64,000 bases of DNA from Chryseobacterium sp. Leaf405 (GCF_001425355.1 NZ_LMQN01000012.1:130589-194588); one strand, 5' to 3'; shown: positions 17,963 to 27,503, counted from the first letter of the stretch. Notes: generated by a model not told the origin, from the letters alone. Numbers and translations: made by a program.

Positions 17963-18295
17963 ATGAAAAATCTATATAATAAAGGAACTTTCAGAAGCTT
18001 TGAATGGGGTGAAATCGGGCCTTATTTAAAGAAACATGGAAATAAGAAATGGAGGAGAACAGAAAAATCTGCAATAGAAGATCAGCTTAGAGAAACAACT
18101 AAATTTTTTAAACAGAGGAAAAAAAGACGAAAATTAATCTGGGTTAAAATCACTAGAGAAATCAACGGCAGAACAGATTCAGAATACAGAAGTTTTTATT
18201 CCGAGAAATCATTTAAAAGCTCAATAAGCCGAGCGCATATAACAAGATATTTTTTAATTAATAATAACAAAAATAAAAATGAACACCTATTTTGA
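17963..18295 (+). CDS. Hypothetical basic protein, 110 residues
   Basis: Not recognised. Very basic: WGEIGPYLKKHGNKKWRRTEKS, then TTKFFKQRKKRRKLIWVKI, and a further basic C-terminus. There is no signal peptide. The composition suits a nucleic-acid-binding protein, but that is inference only. Its last 17 bases overlap the start of tatD. It has the TGCGTA-type promoter shared with the Ro/Y-RNA island, which is the best clue to its role: perhaps an outlying member of the same regulon. Confidence 0.6.
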   Translation: MKNLYNKGTFRSFEWGEIGPYLKKHGNKKWRRTEKSAIEDQLRETTKFFKQRKKRRKLIWVKITREINGRTDSEYRSFYSEKSFKSSISRAHITRYFLINNNKNKNEHLF

Positions 18296-19064
18296 TATTG
18301 GTATCAATTTAACCAATAAACAATTTCATAATGAACATGAAGAAATCATCAATCGAGCTCTCGACAATGGAGTAGATCAGATGATTCTTACAGGAACAAG
18401 TATAAAAATAAGCAAAGAATCGGCTGAAATAGCAGAAAATTATCAGGATATTCTCTTCTCAACAGCGGGCATTCATCCTCACGATGCAAAATCTTTCAAT
18501 AATGAAAGTATCAATGAATTAAGAAAACTTTTAAAACAAGATCACGTGGTTTCTGTTGGAGAATGCGGATTAGATTTCGATAGAGATTTTTCGCCCAGAC
18601 CTATTCAGGAAAAATGTTACCGTGCTCAACTCGAATTGGCAATTGAAGTGAATAAACCACTTTTTCTTCATGAAAGATCGGCTTTTAAAAGGTTTAACGA
18701 AATTACAGATGAATATATTTCAAAACTTCTGAAAGCCGTTGTTCACTGTTTTACCGGAACTTTAGACGAAGCGAAAAATTATCTTGATAAAGGATTTTAT
18801 TTAGGATTTACAGGCGCAATAAGTGATCAGAACAGATTCAAACATTTGGAAGAAGTCATTAAATATTTTCCGCTTGACAGAATAATGATCGAAACTGATG
18901 CACCTTTCATGCTTCCGAAAAATATGCCCCGAATGCAAAACCGCAGAAACGAGCCTTCATTTTTACCTTATGTTGCGCGAACAATTGCTGATATGAAGAA
19001 GATCACTATTTCTGAAGTAGCCGATAAAACCACAGCAGTCGCTATAAATTTTTTCATAATATAA
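18279..19064 (+). CDS. tatD: TatD-family metal-dependent hydrolase/DNase
   Basis: A 261-residue TIM-barrel hydrolase close to E. coli TatD in its signatures: FDIGINLTNKQF at the N-terminus, TAGIHPHDAKSF, SVGECGLDFDRDFSPRP, HCFTGT, IETDAPFMLP and QNRRNEPSFLP. TatD acts as a 3'-5' exodeoxyribonuclease on DNA and also on RNA, and is linked to DNA-fragment and RNA turnover. Its start overlaps the preceding small gene. The C-terminus ends INFFII, slightly short of the usual NTxxLF ending but not truncated in any key residue. Confidence 0.92.
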   Translation: MNTYFDIGINLTNKQFHNEHEEIINRALDNGVDQMILTGTSIKISKESAEIAENYQDILFSTAGIHPHDAKSFNNESINELRKLLKQDHVVSVGECGLDFDRDFSPRPIQEKCYRAQLELAIEVNKPLFLHERSAFKRFNEITDEYISKLLKAVVHCFTGTLDEAKNYLDKGFYLGFTGAISDQNRFKHLEEVIKYFPLDRIMIETDAPFMLPKNMPRMQNRRNEPSFLPYVARTIADMKKITISEVADKTTAVAINFFII

Positions 19065-19097
19065 AAAGAGCTCTACTGATAAAGTAAAGCTCTTTTT
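19063..19097. terminator. Bidirectional terminator between tatD and deoD
   Basis: AAAAAGAGCT (19063-19072) pairs with AGCTCTTTTT (19088-19097). There are A and T runs on both sides, so it serves the convergent genes. Confidence 0.85.
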
Positions 19098-19115
19098 AGT
19101 TATAATATTTTATGA

Positions 19116-19826
19116 TTACAAACTCTTAATCGCCGCTTCCAGTGCCAATTCCATCATTGGTTTCAATGCTGTTTCTCTTTGGTCGGCAGAAATTTTTTCG
19201 TGCGTAGGAATAATATCCGTTACCGTAAGAATAGTCGCTGCATTTTTTCCTAAATGTTTTGCATTGGCAAATAATCCGAATGCTTCCATTTCTACAGCGG
19301 GACAGTTATATTTAGTGGCAATTGTAGGAATAGCCGGATCTTTTCTGTAAAAAATATCACTACTGTGAACGTTGATTGCTTTAGTTTTTAAAGATAAATC
19401 TTCTGCAGTGGTATTGATTGTATCAAAAATATTTCCTTGGTGCGAAAGAATTTCATCTTCAATTTCCCATGCATATTTTGCGTACGTACTTTCACTCGCT
19501 GCCTGCTCAACATTCAGAATGTCAAAAGTTTTTAAATCTGTTGTGTAAGCACCACACGTTCCGATTCTGATGATCGTTTCAACTTCATATTCGGTGTACA
19601 ATTCAAAAGAATAAATTCCGATACTCGGAAAGCCCATTCCGCTGGCGCCCACCGTGATTTCTTTACCTTTATATAGACCTGTATAATAGAAAATTCCTCT
19701 TGTTTTGCTTACCAGTTTTGCATTTCCAAGATAATTTTCAGCAATATACTGTGCACGAAGCGGATCTCCCGGCTGCAATACTACTTTGGCAATTTCTCCT
19801 TTTTCTGCACTAATGTGAATACTCAT
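19116..19826 (-). CDS. deoD: Purine-nucleoside phosphorylase, DeoD type
   Basis: A 236-residue hexameric-type nucleoside phosphorylase for purine salvage (nucleoside plus phosphate to base plus ribose-1-phosphate). Signatures visible: VVLQPGDPLRAQYIAENYL, TVGASGMGFPSIGIYSFELY, IRIGTCGAY, CPAVEMEAFGLF, and TDIIPTHEKISADQRE. The Asp in TVTDI is in the purine-binding position. The ORF extends upstream to 19856, but the ATG at 19826 (MSIHISAEKG) is the family start. A TATCTTTG box lies on the minus strand close before it. Confidence 0.94.
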   Translation of the reverse strand: MSIHISAEKGEIAKVVLQPGDPLRAQYIAENYLGNAKLVSKTRGIFYYTGLYKGKEITVGASGMGFPSIGIYSFELYTEYEVETIIRIGTCGAYTTDLKTFDILNVEQAASESTYAKYAWEIEDEILSHQGNIFDTINTTAEDLSLKTKAINVHSSDIFYRKDPAIPTIATKYNCPAVEMEAFGLFANAKHLGKNAATILTVTDIIPTHEKISADQRETALKPMMELALEAAIKSL

Positions 19827-19962
19827 AATTTTATTTTCAATATGCAAAGATAACAATTATGTGAAAATGAGGAATCAATCCATTGTACTTATGAATTTTT
19901 TCATCATTTTTAATTAACGATTAACTTGTGACTCAAAATTGAAAATTCACAAATAATATTTC

Positions 19963-19970
19963 TATTTTTG
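19963..19970 (+). promoter_or_regulatory. -7 promoter box (TATTTTTG) of the bpX operon
   Basis: An exact TAnnTTTG, 4 bases before the ATG at 19975. It is probably the single promoter of the six-gene operon and gives a leaderless mRNA. Confidence 0.5.
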
Positions 19971-19974
19971 TTAG

Positions 19975-20610
19975 ATGATGGAAAGTAAATCCCCATTTTT
20001 AGACACGCTTTTTCTGCTTAGGAAGGATGAATGCATCACGATTTTCTCGGATTTAAAAGAAATTTCAAAAGGAGAAGAAAAAGATGCGGCAGATTATTTT
20101 GAATCCGAATTCGAAAAAGAGCGGCTGGAGTTTCTGTCAGATCAAATTATCTGTGATAAAGAAACAGCGGTTTGGGCAGCAAAAGTGATGTATCACAGTG
20201 TACAGTTATACTTAATACGGGAAAATACGGCGAAAAATTTAAGTACTTTAATTCCTGATTTTAAGGGCGAAAGAAATGTTTCATCTTTATTGTCAGCAGA
20301 TTTATCATTACGGTTTTTACCACAAATCATCATGGCTTTACAGAGTGTTGATCCTGAGGATTCTTTAATTAAAATGCTGGAACAAATTTTAACACAGTTT
20401 CATTATTCAGGAATCGGATTTGATCTGAATTTGGATACAATTAATTGGGAAGAAGAATTAAAAGATAAAACATACAGAAAATTATACCTTGAAAGAATTG
20501 TAGAAAAGAAGGCGTATAAACTGGCAGAAATTCCTTACATCAATCATCTGTTGATGGCTGAGTTTAGAATGTATAAAGACCATTTCTGGAGAGAATTGAA
20601 AAAAATATAA
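19975..20610 (+). CDS. MoxR-vWA-bpX ternary system, small bpX-type protein
   Basis: A 211-residue cytoplasmic, mostly helical protein with no known catalytic motif. It has LRKDECITIFSDLKEI near the start and LRFLPQIIMALQSVDPED in the middle. As first gene of the operon with a MoxR ATPase and a vWA protein, it most likely corresponds to one of the bpX accessory families (named bpX0-bpX6) of the ternary conflict systems described by Kaur, Burroughs, Iyer and Aravind. I infer that from position; which bpX it is cannot be told by eye. The start is ATG 19975 or the adjacent ATG 19978. Confidence 0.68.
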   Translation: MMESKSPFLDTLFLLRKDECITIFSDLKEISKGEEKDAADYFESEFEKERLEFLSDQIICDKETAVWAAKVMYHSVQLYLIRENTAKNLSTLIPDFKGERNVSSLLSADLSLRFLPQIIMALQSVDPEDSLIKMLEQILTQFHYSGIGFDLNLDTINWEEELKDKTYRKLYLERIVEKKAYKLAEIPYINHLLMAEFRMYKDHFWRELKKI

Positions 20611-20620
20611 AATAAAATTA

Positions 20621-21754
20621 ATGACTCAAAATATCAATAAATTAAACACCGTCCTTAATTATGTAAAAGATACCTTCGTTGGTAAAAACGATGTCGTCGA
20701 TTTATTGGGAATCTGTCTTTTGGCAAGGGAAAATGCATTTTTGTACGGACCTCCCGGAACTGCAAAATCGGCGATCGTAAGAACATTGGCAAAAACGGTG
20801 AGAGACGGGAAAAACTTCGAATATCTTTTAACCCGTTTTACCGAACCGAACGAGATATTCGGACCTTTTGATATCAGAAAATTAAAGGAAGGCGAATTGT
20901 TGACCAACACAGAAGGAATGATGCCGGAAGCATCGATGGTATTTCTTGACGAGATTTTCAATGCTAATTCTGCGATTCTGAATTCGCTTTTGATGGCTTT
21001 AAATGAAAAGATTTTCAAAAGAGGAAAAGAAACAAAAAATCTTCCTGCATTGATGTTCGTGGGAGCGAGTAACGTCCTTCCCGAAGATGAAGCTTTGAAT
21101 GCATTGTTCGATCGTTTTTTAGTGAGAATTAATGTAGATTATGTACATCCGGATCTGCTTCAGCAGGTACTTTTGGCCGGAAGAAAAATGGAAAGTAATG
21201 TAGATACAGAGGTTCCTGAAATTCTTTCAAGTGAAATCAAAGAGCTTCAGAATTTGTGCAGAACAATTGATCTGAAATCGATTTATGAAGTATATTTAAA
21301 TACAATTATCAGTCTCAGAAATACAGGAATTGCGATTTCCGACCGCCGAGCCGTAAAACTGCAGAATCTGATTGCTGCAAGTGCTTTAATTTGTGGGAGA
21401 AATGAAGCTATTCTTTCGGATCTTTGGGTATTAAAACATATTTGGGACACTGAAGAACAGATTGAAATTCTGGAAGGAATTATCAACAGAACAATTGAAA
21501 AAGACGACAGCAATCAGTCTCATCCACAGGCTTTACAGAACAAAACGCCGAATCCGGAGGAAGTAATGAAAGATGTGAAAATTTTGATTGATAAATGGGA
21601 AACAGGAAGTTTAAGTTTTGAAGAACAAAATGTGATCAAAGATAAATTACGATACCTGCAGACCCGTTGCGACTGGATTAGAAATCCTGAACAAAAACAA
21701 TATATTCAACAGGAAATTGAAAGTTTATGGCAGAAAATCCTTCAGACCGTATAA
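20621..21754 (+). CDS. MoxR-family AAA+ ATPase
   Basis: A 377-residue AAA+ ATPase of the MoxR/RavA clade. Walker A GPPGTAKS is at residues 43-50. The clade-specific RFTEPNEIFGP segment is at 72-82, and Walker B MVFLDEI at 106-112. Sensor 1 lies in FVGASNVLPE, and sensor 2 in ISDRRAVKLQ. MoxR proteins act as chaperones that remodel partners through a vWA protein, here the product of 22461-24854. The stop overlaps the next ORF by 28 bases, so translation is coupled. The C-terminal ~80 residues are helical, as in RavA. Confidence 0.93.
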   Translation: MTQNINKLNTVLNYVKDTFVGKNDVVDLLGICLLARENAFLYGPPGTAKSAIVRTLAKTVRDGKNFEYLLTRFTEPNEIFGPFDIRKLKEGELLTNTEGMMPEASMVFLDEIFNANSAILNSLLMALNEKIFKRGKETKNLPALMFVGASNVLPEDEALNALFDRFLVRINVDYVHPDLLQQVLLAGRKMESNVDTEVPEILSSEIKELQNLCRTIDLKSIYEVYLNTIISLRNTGIAISDRRAVKLQNLIAASALICGRNEAILSDLWVLKHIWDTEEQIEILEGIINRTIEKDDSNQSHPQALQNKTPNPEEVMKDVKILIDKWETGSLSFEEQNVIKDKLRYLQTRCDWIRNPEQKQYIQQEIESLWQKILQTV

Positions 21755-22470
21755 AAGAATTCTGGGCAGAACTTCCACGAGCTGATGAAGATTTTCTGGG
21801 TGCAATTCGTGACTGGAAAAATGTTCAGATAGCAATAGATGATGGGGTTATATGGCTTAAAAATTTTACTGAAGAACAGTCTGTTTCCGCAGAAATTCAG
21901 CAGTTGCCTAATTTTTTGTTGTATGAATTGAGAGACGGATTGCTGTTTCAAAAAAATGCCTTGGTTCCGAGTAAAAAAGTGAGAACGGCTTTGCTGTGGA
22001 CTCCGATTGATAAAGCATTAAAACTAACTTTTCCTGTTTCAAATAATAATTTCTTCAGAATTGATGAAAAAGTAAGAATTCAATTAAAACCAAGCGAAGA
22101 CGAGCAGCCCGCAACCGCTTTGCTAAGTTCAATTTCTGAAATTAAAGATCAAATTATTGAGCTTCCGAAATTTAAACTTGAAAAAATCGACTGGATAGTC
22201 ATTGATAATAATGCTTTGTTTTTGGGAACGCCTTTATTAAGCTTTCCTGGAAAAACATATTGGCTGAAAGACGCACATCTTTTGCCGACAGGTTTTGATT
22301 TTGAGTTTAAAAATGTAAGTATTTTGCTTCAAAAAACACACAATCAAGAACTTGATAAATGGCTTATATGGAATGAAGACGGAAGTTTTTTAAGTATTAA
22401 TAAAGATAATTTCCGAAAACTGTCTTTAAGTTCATTTCGTCTGACTGAAAAATCGCAAGAATGGATGTAA
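21727..22470 (+). CDS. bpX-type component of the MoxR-vWA system
   Basis: A 247-residue protein with no catalytic motif. It is rich in predicted beta strands (VQIAIDDGVIWLKNF, WIVIDNNALFLGTPLL, WLIWNEDGSFLSI), in line with a half beta-propeller or jelly-roll type adaptor. It begins inside the MoxR gene (28-base overlap), and its end overlaps the vWA gene by 10 bases. The tight packing is the main evidence that it is a core part of the ternary system. No signal peptide, so the complex should act in the cytoplasm. Confidence 0.7.
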   Translation: MAENPSDRIKEFWAELPRADEDFLGAIRDWKNVQIAIDDGVIWLKNFTEEQSVSAEIQQLPNFLLYELRDGLLFQKNALVPSKKVRTALLWTPIDKALKLTFPVSNNNFFRIDEKVRIQLKPSEDEQPATALLSSISEIKDQIIELPKFKLEKIDWIVIDNNALFLGTPLLSFPGKTYWLKDAHLLPTGFDFEFKNVSILLQKTHNQELDKWLIWNEDGSFLSINKDNFRKLSLSSFRLTEKSQEWM

Positions 22471-24854
22471 AAGATTATTTTCAATCATACGAAGATTATT
22501 TCTGGGAATGGAAAACAGATGAAGATGTTCCCGATTCCTCCGGTTATAATGAAAACAACCTTATTTCGTTTCCGAATATTGGGGCTGTTGTTTATAGACC
22601 TTATTTGATTGAGATTTTAAAGGAACTTCAACTGATTGGGTTGCCAATTTTGAGTCCTCTTTTATTAGTTTTATATTCTACTAATGAAGGATATTTAGAC
22701 CTTAGATGCGTCAAAAGAGGAATGAAACAAAATCCTCTGACATTGCAGAAATATGTTGGAGATTTGATAAATCCTGCATTTCAATTTTTAGAAAAATTAC
22801 AATATTTACCAGATAATTATAAAAAGGGTAGAAATAGAATTCTTCTTTTGCAGACAATATTTACTCATACATTTGATAATGTTTCTATAAAACAATCGGA
22901 ATATATCTTAAATGGGTATTTAAGAAATCCATACAAAATTGCTGATTCAGCACGAAAAGTGAAAATTAGTGTTGGTACTTTTTCTAAAGATGTAAGAATC
23001 CTGGCTAATCTGAATAGTGAATTCCCAACCACAGAATCCATCATTGAGACAATGAAAGGAATCGTCGATATTCCCGAATTGAAAGACGAAGTTGTACAGG
23101 AAGAAACTACCATTGAAACCGACAAAGATTTTGTTCAGCAATTAATTGAAGAACCAAAAACTTTTCAGGTCGGAAGTTTAATTAAACGAATCTGGAGTGG
23201 TCTAAAAATCCCGATGCGCCATCTTTCTCCCGGTGAACAGCCGATTGGCGGAGTTTCTGATATGACCAACAAAGGCGATTTGCACCGAATGCTTTTGTCG
23301 GAATTTGCCAATGAAGATGAGGTTTTCATGAACCGTGTTGCGAATAATGAAGCATTGTATATTCAGCGTGAAATTCCGCCGGAGGAAAATATTTTTGAGA
23401 GAATTATTTTAATTGATACATCTTTAAAAAACTGGGGAACTCCGAAAGTTTTGTCATTTGCATCGGCGATTGCAGTCATTAAACATCCAAAAGCACATTC
23501 CGAATGTAAAGTTTTTGCGTTGGGACAAACCAATGTTCCAATTTCTTTGAGCAAGATGGAAGAAGTGGTTGAAAATTTAAACCAGGTAAGTTCGGTGTTG
23601 GAAGTTTCGCAAGCGCTCAAAAAGTTTTTCAATGAAAAACACACGGAAAAAGATCTGGAAGTTTTTTTCATCACCAATCAGGAAAATTTAGAAAATCAGA
23701 ATGTTCAGAAAATCATTCATGAAAACAGAGACCGCCTGAAATTTTTGGTCACTACTTCTGCAACTGGTGAACTTAATTTTTACAAACATCATAATGGAAC
23801 GAGAAAGCACATTCAGAAAATTGTACTTCCTTTAAAAGAATTGTGGGCAAACCCGCCTCAAAAGAAACAAGAAAAGCAAGATAACTCCGCTAATAGTAAA
23901 AAAGCTGATCTTCCGCTTAATTATCCATTGTTATTTCCTACGCCCTTACATCGTATTGCAACCTTTTTGTATGAAGGTGAATTTTTTATTTTAAGCAATA
24001 AAAAACAGTTACTCAAGACCTATTTATCATCAAACTATTATGACAGAAATCACTACGACCACTTTAAAATTCATCGTGGATGCGAAGTTTTATTTGAAGA
24101 TATTTCTATAAAGCCAAAAGGAAAATTTGCATTAGCGAGAAACAGGCAACAGCACTATATTCTTTGTCAATTTGATGGGGATAAGCATATCATTTCAAAA
24201 CTGAATCTGAATACAAAAGAATATTCTGAACTGAATCTGACAGGGAAAAATATTCCTTATAAATCTGAATTAATTTATTTTAATAAATATTTTTATCTTT
24301 TAAATGATGATGAAAAGATTTATTCATTTAACATCGAGGGAAATATTTCTTCGGAATATGTAATTAATGAAAACATAATTTCAAAACATCATTCAAAAGT
24401 TAAGATAGAATTAGATAAACTCAATAAAAGTGGAATTACTATTTTAAGCAATTTCAATAAAATAGGAATCAACACACAGAATAATCTGGTAATTTCGGGG
24501 AACGAACTTATTACTGGAGAAGATCCTTCACTGAAATTGCATAAAAACAGATATGATATTACGCTTTTTGCTTATCAGAATAAAAACCGTTTTATCTTTT
24601 CAGACGGAAGTGAAATCATTACCGACACTCGTGGAATGCTAACTTTTAAAAGCAGTAACAACAGTATTCCGACTTTCTACATTCCGTCAACGGTCTACGG
24701 CAATCTTTCGATTTCTAGCAATGCGGAATTTGGCGGCTCAGAATATTATCTGCCTGAAAGTTCTTTATTGAAATTAAAAAAAATAAAAGAAATGTACTCT
24801 GAGTATTTAAGAGCATTTATCGATATAATTTTGGAGTATGCAGTTGATAATTAA
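22461..24854 (+). CDS. vWA plus beta-propeller-like protein of the MoxR-vWA-bpX system
   Basis: A 797-residue protein in three parts. Residues ~1-230 are an N-terminal alpha/beta region. A vWA-like domain follows near residues 310-480 (RIILIDTSLKNWG at 314, then a Rossmann pattern through VFFITNQENLEN and RLKFLVTTS). The C-terminal ~300 residues are beta-rich repeats (FNIEGNISSEYVI, FIFSDGSEIITDTRGM) that look like propeller blades. The MIDAS motif is altered: DTSLK instead of DxSxS, so metal binding may be weakened. It overlaps both neighbours. It is the probable MoxR client or effector platform. The propeller call is inference from strand periodicity. Confidence 0.8.
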   Translation: MDVKDYFQSYEDYFWEWKTDEDVPDSSGYNENNLISFPNIGAVVYRPYLIEILKELQLIGLPILSPLLLVLYSTNEGYLDLRCVKRGMKQNPLTLQKYVGDLINPAFQFLEKLQYLPDNYKKGRNRILLLQTIFTHTFDNVSIKQSEYILNGYLRNPYKIADSARKVKISVGTFSKDVRILANLNSEFPTTESIIETMKGIVDIPELKDEVVQEETTIETDKDFVQQLIEEPKTFQVGSLIKRIWSGLKIPMRHLSPGEQPIGGVSDMTNKGDLHRMLLSEFANEDEVFMNRVANNEALYIQREIPPEENIFERIILIDTSLKNWGTPKVLSFASAIAVIKHPKAHSECKVFALGQTNVPISLSKMEEVVENLNQVSSVLEVSQALKKFFNEKHTEKDLEVFFITNQENLENQNVQKIIHENRDRLKFLVTTSATGELNFYKHHNGTRKHIQKIVLPLKELWANPPQKKQEKQDNSANSKKADLPLNYPLLFPTPLHRIATFLYEGEFFILSNKKQLLKTYLSSNYYDRNHYDHFKIHRGCEVLFEDISIKPKGKFALARNRQQHYILCQFDGDKHIISKLNLNTKEYSELNLTGKNIPYKSELIYFNKYFYLLNDDEKIYSFNIEGNISSEYVINENIISKHHSKVKIELDKLNKSGITILSNFNKIGINTQNNLVISGNELITGEDPSLKLHKNRYDITLFAYQNKNRFIFSDGSEIITDTRGMLTFKSSNNSIPTFYIPSTVYGNLSISSNAEFGGSEYYLPESSLLKLKKIKEMYSEYLRAFIDIILEYAVDN

Positions 24855-26481
24855 ACCTTTTCCGAAAAATAATTATCCTAAAAAAGGACTTTTAATAAAG
24901 GGGTCTTCACCTTTGACGTGGCTTCGGGAGATGGAAATATTGGGAATTGATTTAAGCAGTGTAAAATCTTTCCCGATTCCTTCTAATGAACCGAATGTGT
25001 TGTATGGCTGTTTTTTGATTTTTTCGGATCTTGCTCCAAACGAAATTGGAAGAAATGCTTATTTCCAATGTGTTGATGATACATTATTCATTCCTGAAAA
25101 TACTACTTTTTATCCTAAAATAAATCCCGAAGACTGGCAAAATATCGATGCTGAATTTCTTATTATGCATCCTGATTTTGGTTTGGTGAAATTAAATGAA
25201 GAAATAAATTGGCTTTCAATTATTCAAGACCCTGAACAGTCTCAGGAAAAAATTCGGAAACCTTCAAATGGAGTGAAAATTCCTCAGAAAATCGAAAGTT
25301 ACACCGTAGAAATCGATGAAGAGAAGATTCTTGAAGAACTTCAAAAGCCACAGACAGAAGAGGAATGGATGAAAACTTTGCCTTTCGATATGAAAAAAGT
25401 ATTGGCAGGCAACAAAAAGGAAATTGAAAAGTATTTAGAATACATAGAAAAATATCCCGAAAGAGCGGTTGAGCAAGGAGTTCCGCTGGATGTAATGGGC
25501 ACTTCGAGAGGTGATGGTTTTGGAAAATTTAAATTTGGCGTCAGTTGGCTTGATAATTTGTTCGGTAGATTTTCTGGAAACAATGCAGAAAATTCAAAGA
25601 AGAGAGATTATCGATGGCTTTTGCTTGCTTTTTTTATCATTGTTGCGATTGCAAGGATAAGTTTTAGTTCAAATAAAATTAATTCTGATTCTAAAAATTT
25701 AGCTAATAATAATTCTCCTGCCTCATTGGCTTTTGCGTCAGGAATTACTGAGATCGATATAAAAATTGATTCGATGTATCGAAAGGAAAGAGGAAAGCTG
25801 ATCAATGATTATGAACTTGCCAATTCAAAATATTCACAAAAGAAATCGATAAATGATGTTGAAAAAGAGGTGGATAGATTTAGGATAAAGGAAAAAAAGT
25901 CTAGAGATTCTCTGAAAACAATTTATAAAGATAAAATTTCAAAACAAATTAAAGAAAAATCTAAAACCTATCATAAAAAAATATCAGATTCTCTAAGAAA
26001 ACGCAATAGGGGTAAACCTGCCGACAGTGCTACTGTGAAAAGTATCTGGAATAGAAAGCAAGTATTAATGATCGATTCTTTAGGCAAATTATATGGAACG
26101 TTCGATATACCTACTGATCCTTCGGTAGTTTCCAATAAAAAAATAAATGAGGGCAGTTTTTCTGAAAACTCATATTCTGAAAAAGATGTTTCAATTTCAG
26201 AAATTATCTGGCTGTTGATTTTTATGATGGGTTCTGTGGGAATCTATTTATTTTTTTTCAGGAAAAGAGCTCTGAATATCGGAGGAGATAATGTTCCCTC
26301 GGGAATCAAGGTTTTTCTGATGATGGTTCTGGTTGGTTTACTGGCTTATATTTTCTATCCTCTCATCACAATGTTCGGCTACAACTGGTTTGTCTGGATG
26401 TTGATTATTGGTGTTATATTCCTTCTTTACCGTTTGTTCAGTGAAGATAAAACTATTTTAAAAACTGATAAAGATGAATAA
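24838..26481 (+). CDS. Membrane-anchored bpX-type protein of the MoxR-vWA system
   Basis: A 547-residue protein. The N-terminal ~150 residues resemble a conserved bpX domain (PFPKNNYPKKGLLIKG, SSPLTWLREMEILG, GCFLIFSD). A linker rich in EEEWMKTLPFDMKKVLAG and EKYPERAVEQGVPLD follows. Membrane helices lie at about residues 257-277, 452-474 and 488-534, with a charged coiled-coil-like stretch between (KKSINDVEKEVDRF). It overlaps both neighbouring genes. It would tie the otherwise cytoplasmic complex to the inner membrane. The large charged loop between the helices (about residues 280-450) may be periplasmic. Confidence 0.72.
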   Translation: MQLIIKPFPKNNYPKKGLLIKGSSPLTWLREMEILGIDLSSVKSFPIPSNEPNVLYGCFLIFSDLAPNEIGRNAYFQCVDDTLFIPENTTFYPKINPEDWQNIDAEFLIMHPDFGLVKLNEEINWLSIIQDPEQSQEKIRKPSNGVKIPQKIESYTVEIDEEKILEELQKPQTEEEWMKTLPFDMKKVLAGNKKEIEKYLEYIEKYPERAVEQGVPLDVMGTSRGDGFGKFKFGVSWLDNLFGRFSGNNAENSKKRDYRWLLLAFFIIVAIARISFSSNKINSDSKNLANNNSPASLAFASGITEIDIKIDSMYRKERGKLINDYELANSKYSQKKSINDVEKEVDRFRIKEKKSRDSLKTIYKDKISKQIKEKSKTYHKKISDSLRKRNRGKPADSATVKSIWNRKQVLMIDSLGKLYGTFDIPTDPSVVSNKKINEGSFSENSYSEKDVSISEIIWLLIFMMGSVGIYLFFFRKRALNIGGDNVPSGIKVFLMMVLVGLLAYIFYPLITMFGYNWFVWMLIIGVIFLLYRLFSEDKTILKTDKDE

Positions 26482-27490
26482 GCAGAAATTTATAGACAAA
26501 TTCATGGCGGCATTTTTTATTCTGGTGATCATCAAAGTCATCGGAATTTTGGCGCAGCTCTTTCATCAGAGTTTTTGGAGTGTTATCGGGACATTATTCA
26601 TTTTTGCCATCGTTGCTTTCATCATTTTTGCGGTGATTATCCGTCTGGAGAGTAAAGAAAAAGCAGGAAATTCTCTGGGAAGAAAAAATGGTGGCGGAAA
26701 TTTCTACGTTGAATCTTCACTTTTCGATAAAATCAGAAATAAGTACGAAGGATTAGCTGAAAAATATATCGCCGAAAAAGATTACAGAAAAGCGGCAAAA
26801 GTGTATATGAATCTGCTTCAGGACAATTATCGTGGAGCGAAAACTCTGGAAGATGGTGGTTTGTATAATGAAGCTGCTGCAGTTTATCTTAAAAAATTAA
26901 ATAATAAATCGGAAGCCGCTAACTGTTTTGAAAAAGCGAAACAATACAAAAAAGCCATCGATCTTTATAAGGAATTGGAACAAAAAGAAAAAGTAGGGGA
27001 TTTGTACAGACAAATTAATGATGTTAAAAATGCAAATGCCTATTATCAAATGGTTGTAGACGATTTTGTAACCAACAGTCAGATGGTAAAAGCTTCTTTG
27101 ATTTACCGTAAAAAAATGGAAATTCCAGACGAGGCTCAGAAAATTTTACTGAAAGGCTGGGAAGAAGATAAAGATGCTTTTAATTGTCTGAACAATTATT
27201 TTACGAATATTTTTGATGTTAAAAAATTGGAGTTGGAAATTCAGAATCTATATCAGAAAGTTCCTGATTATAAGAAGATCACTTATCTCGAGGCGATGAA
27301 GCATGAGTTTAAAAAAGATCCGAAACTTCAGTCAACGACCAGAACTATTGCTTATGAAATTATCTCTGAAAAAATAGCCACCCGTTCCGAAATTGTAAAT
27401 GAATTAAAACATTTCAATCCTGATGATGAGGTAATTTTGAAGGATATTTCAAGGTATAAGACTGGGAGAAATAGGATGTTTAGGAATTGA
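26474..27490 (+). CDS. Membrane protein with TPR-like repeats, last gene of the bpX operon
   Basis: A 338-residue protein. Two hydrophobic helices (about residues 10-28 and 35-56) are followed by a cytosolic region of helical hairpins with TPR-like spacing: GLAEKYIAEKDYRKAAKVYMNLL, GLYNEAAAVYLKKL, AANCFEKAKQYKKAIDLYKEL and ANAYYQMVV. The C-terminal ~100 residues are helical and unassigned. The start overlaps the previous stop by 8 bases. TPR repeats usually bind partners, so it may be the scaffold of the membrane end of the system. The ending RNRMFRN is followed by an inverted repeat rather than a clear terminator. Confidence 0.78.
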   Translation: MNKQKFIDKFMAAFFILVIIKVIGILAQLFHQSFWSVIGTLFIFAIVAFIIFAVIIRLESKEKAGNSLGRKNGGGNFYVESSLFDKIRNKYEGLAEKYIAEKDYRKAAKVYMNLLQDNYRGAKTLEDGGLYNEAAAVYLKKLNNKSEAANCFEKAKQYKKAIDLYKELEQKEKVGDLYRQINDVKNANAYYQMVVDDFVTNSQMVKASLIYRKKMEIPDEAQKILLKGWEEDKDAFNCLNNYFTNIFDVKKLELEIQNLYQKVPDYKKITYLEAMKHEFKKDPKLQSTTRTIAYEIISEKIATRSEIVNELKHFNPDDEVILKDISRYKTGRNRMFRN

Positions 27491-27503
27491 ATATATTCAT
27501 AAT

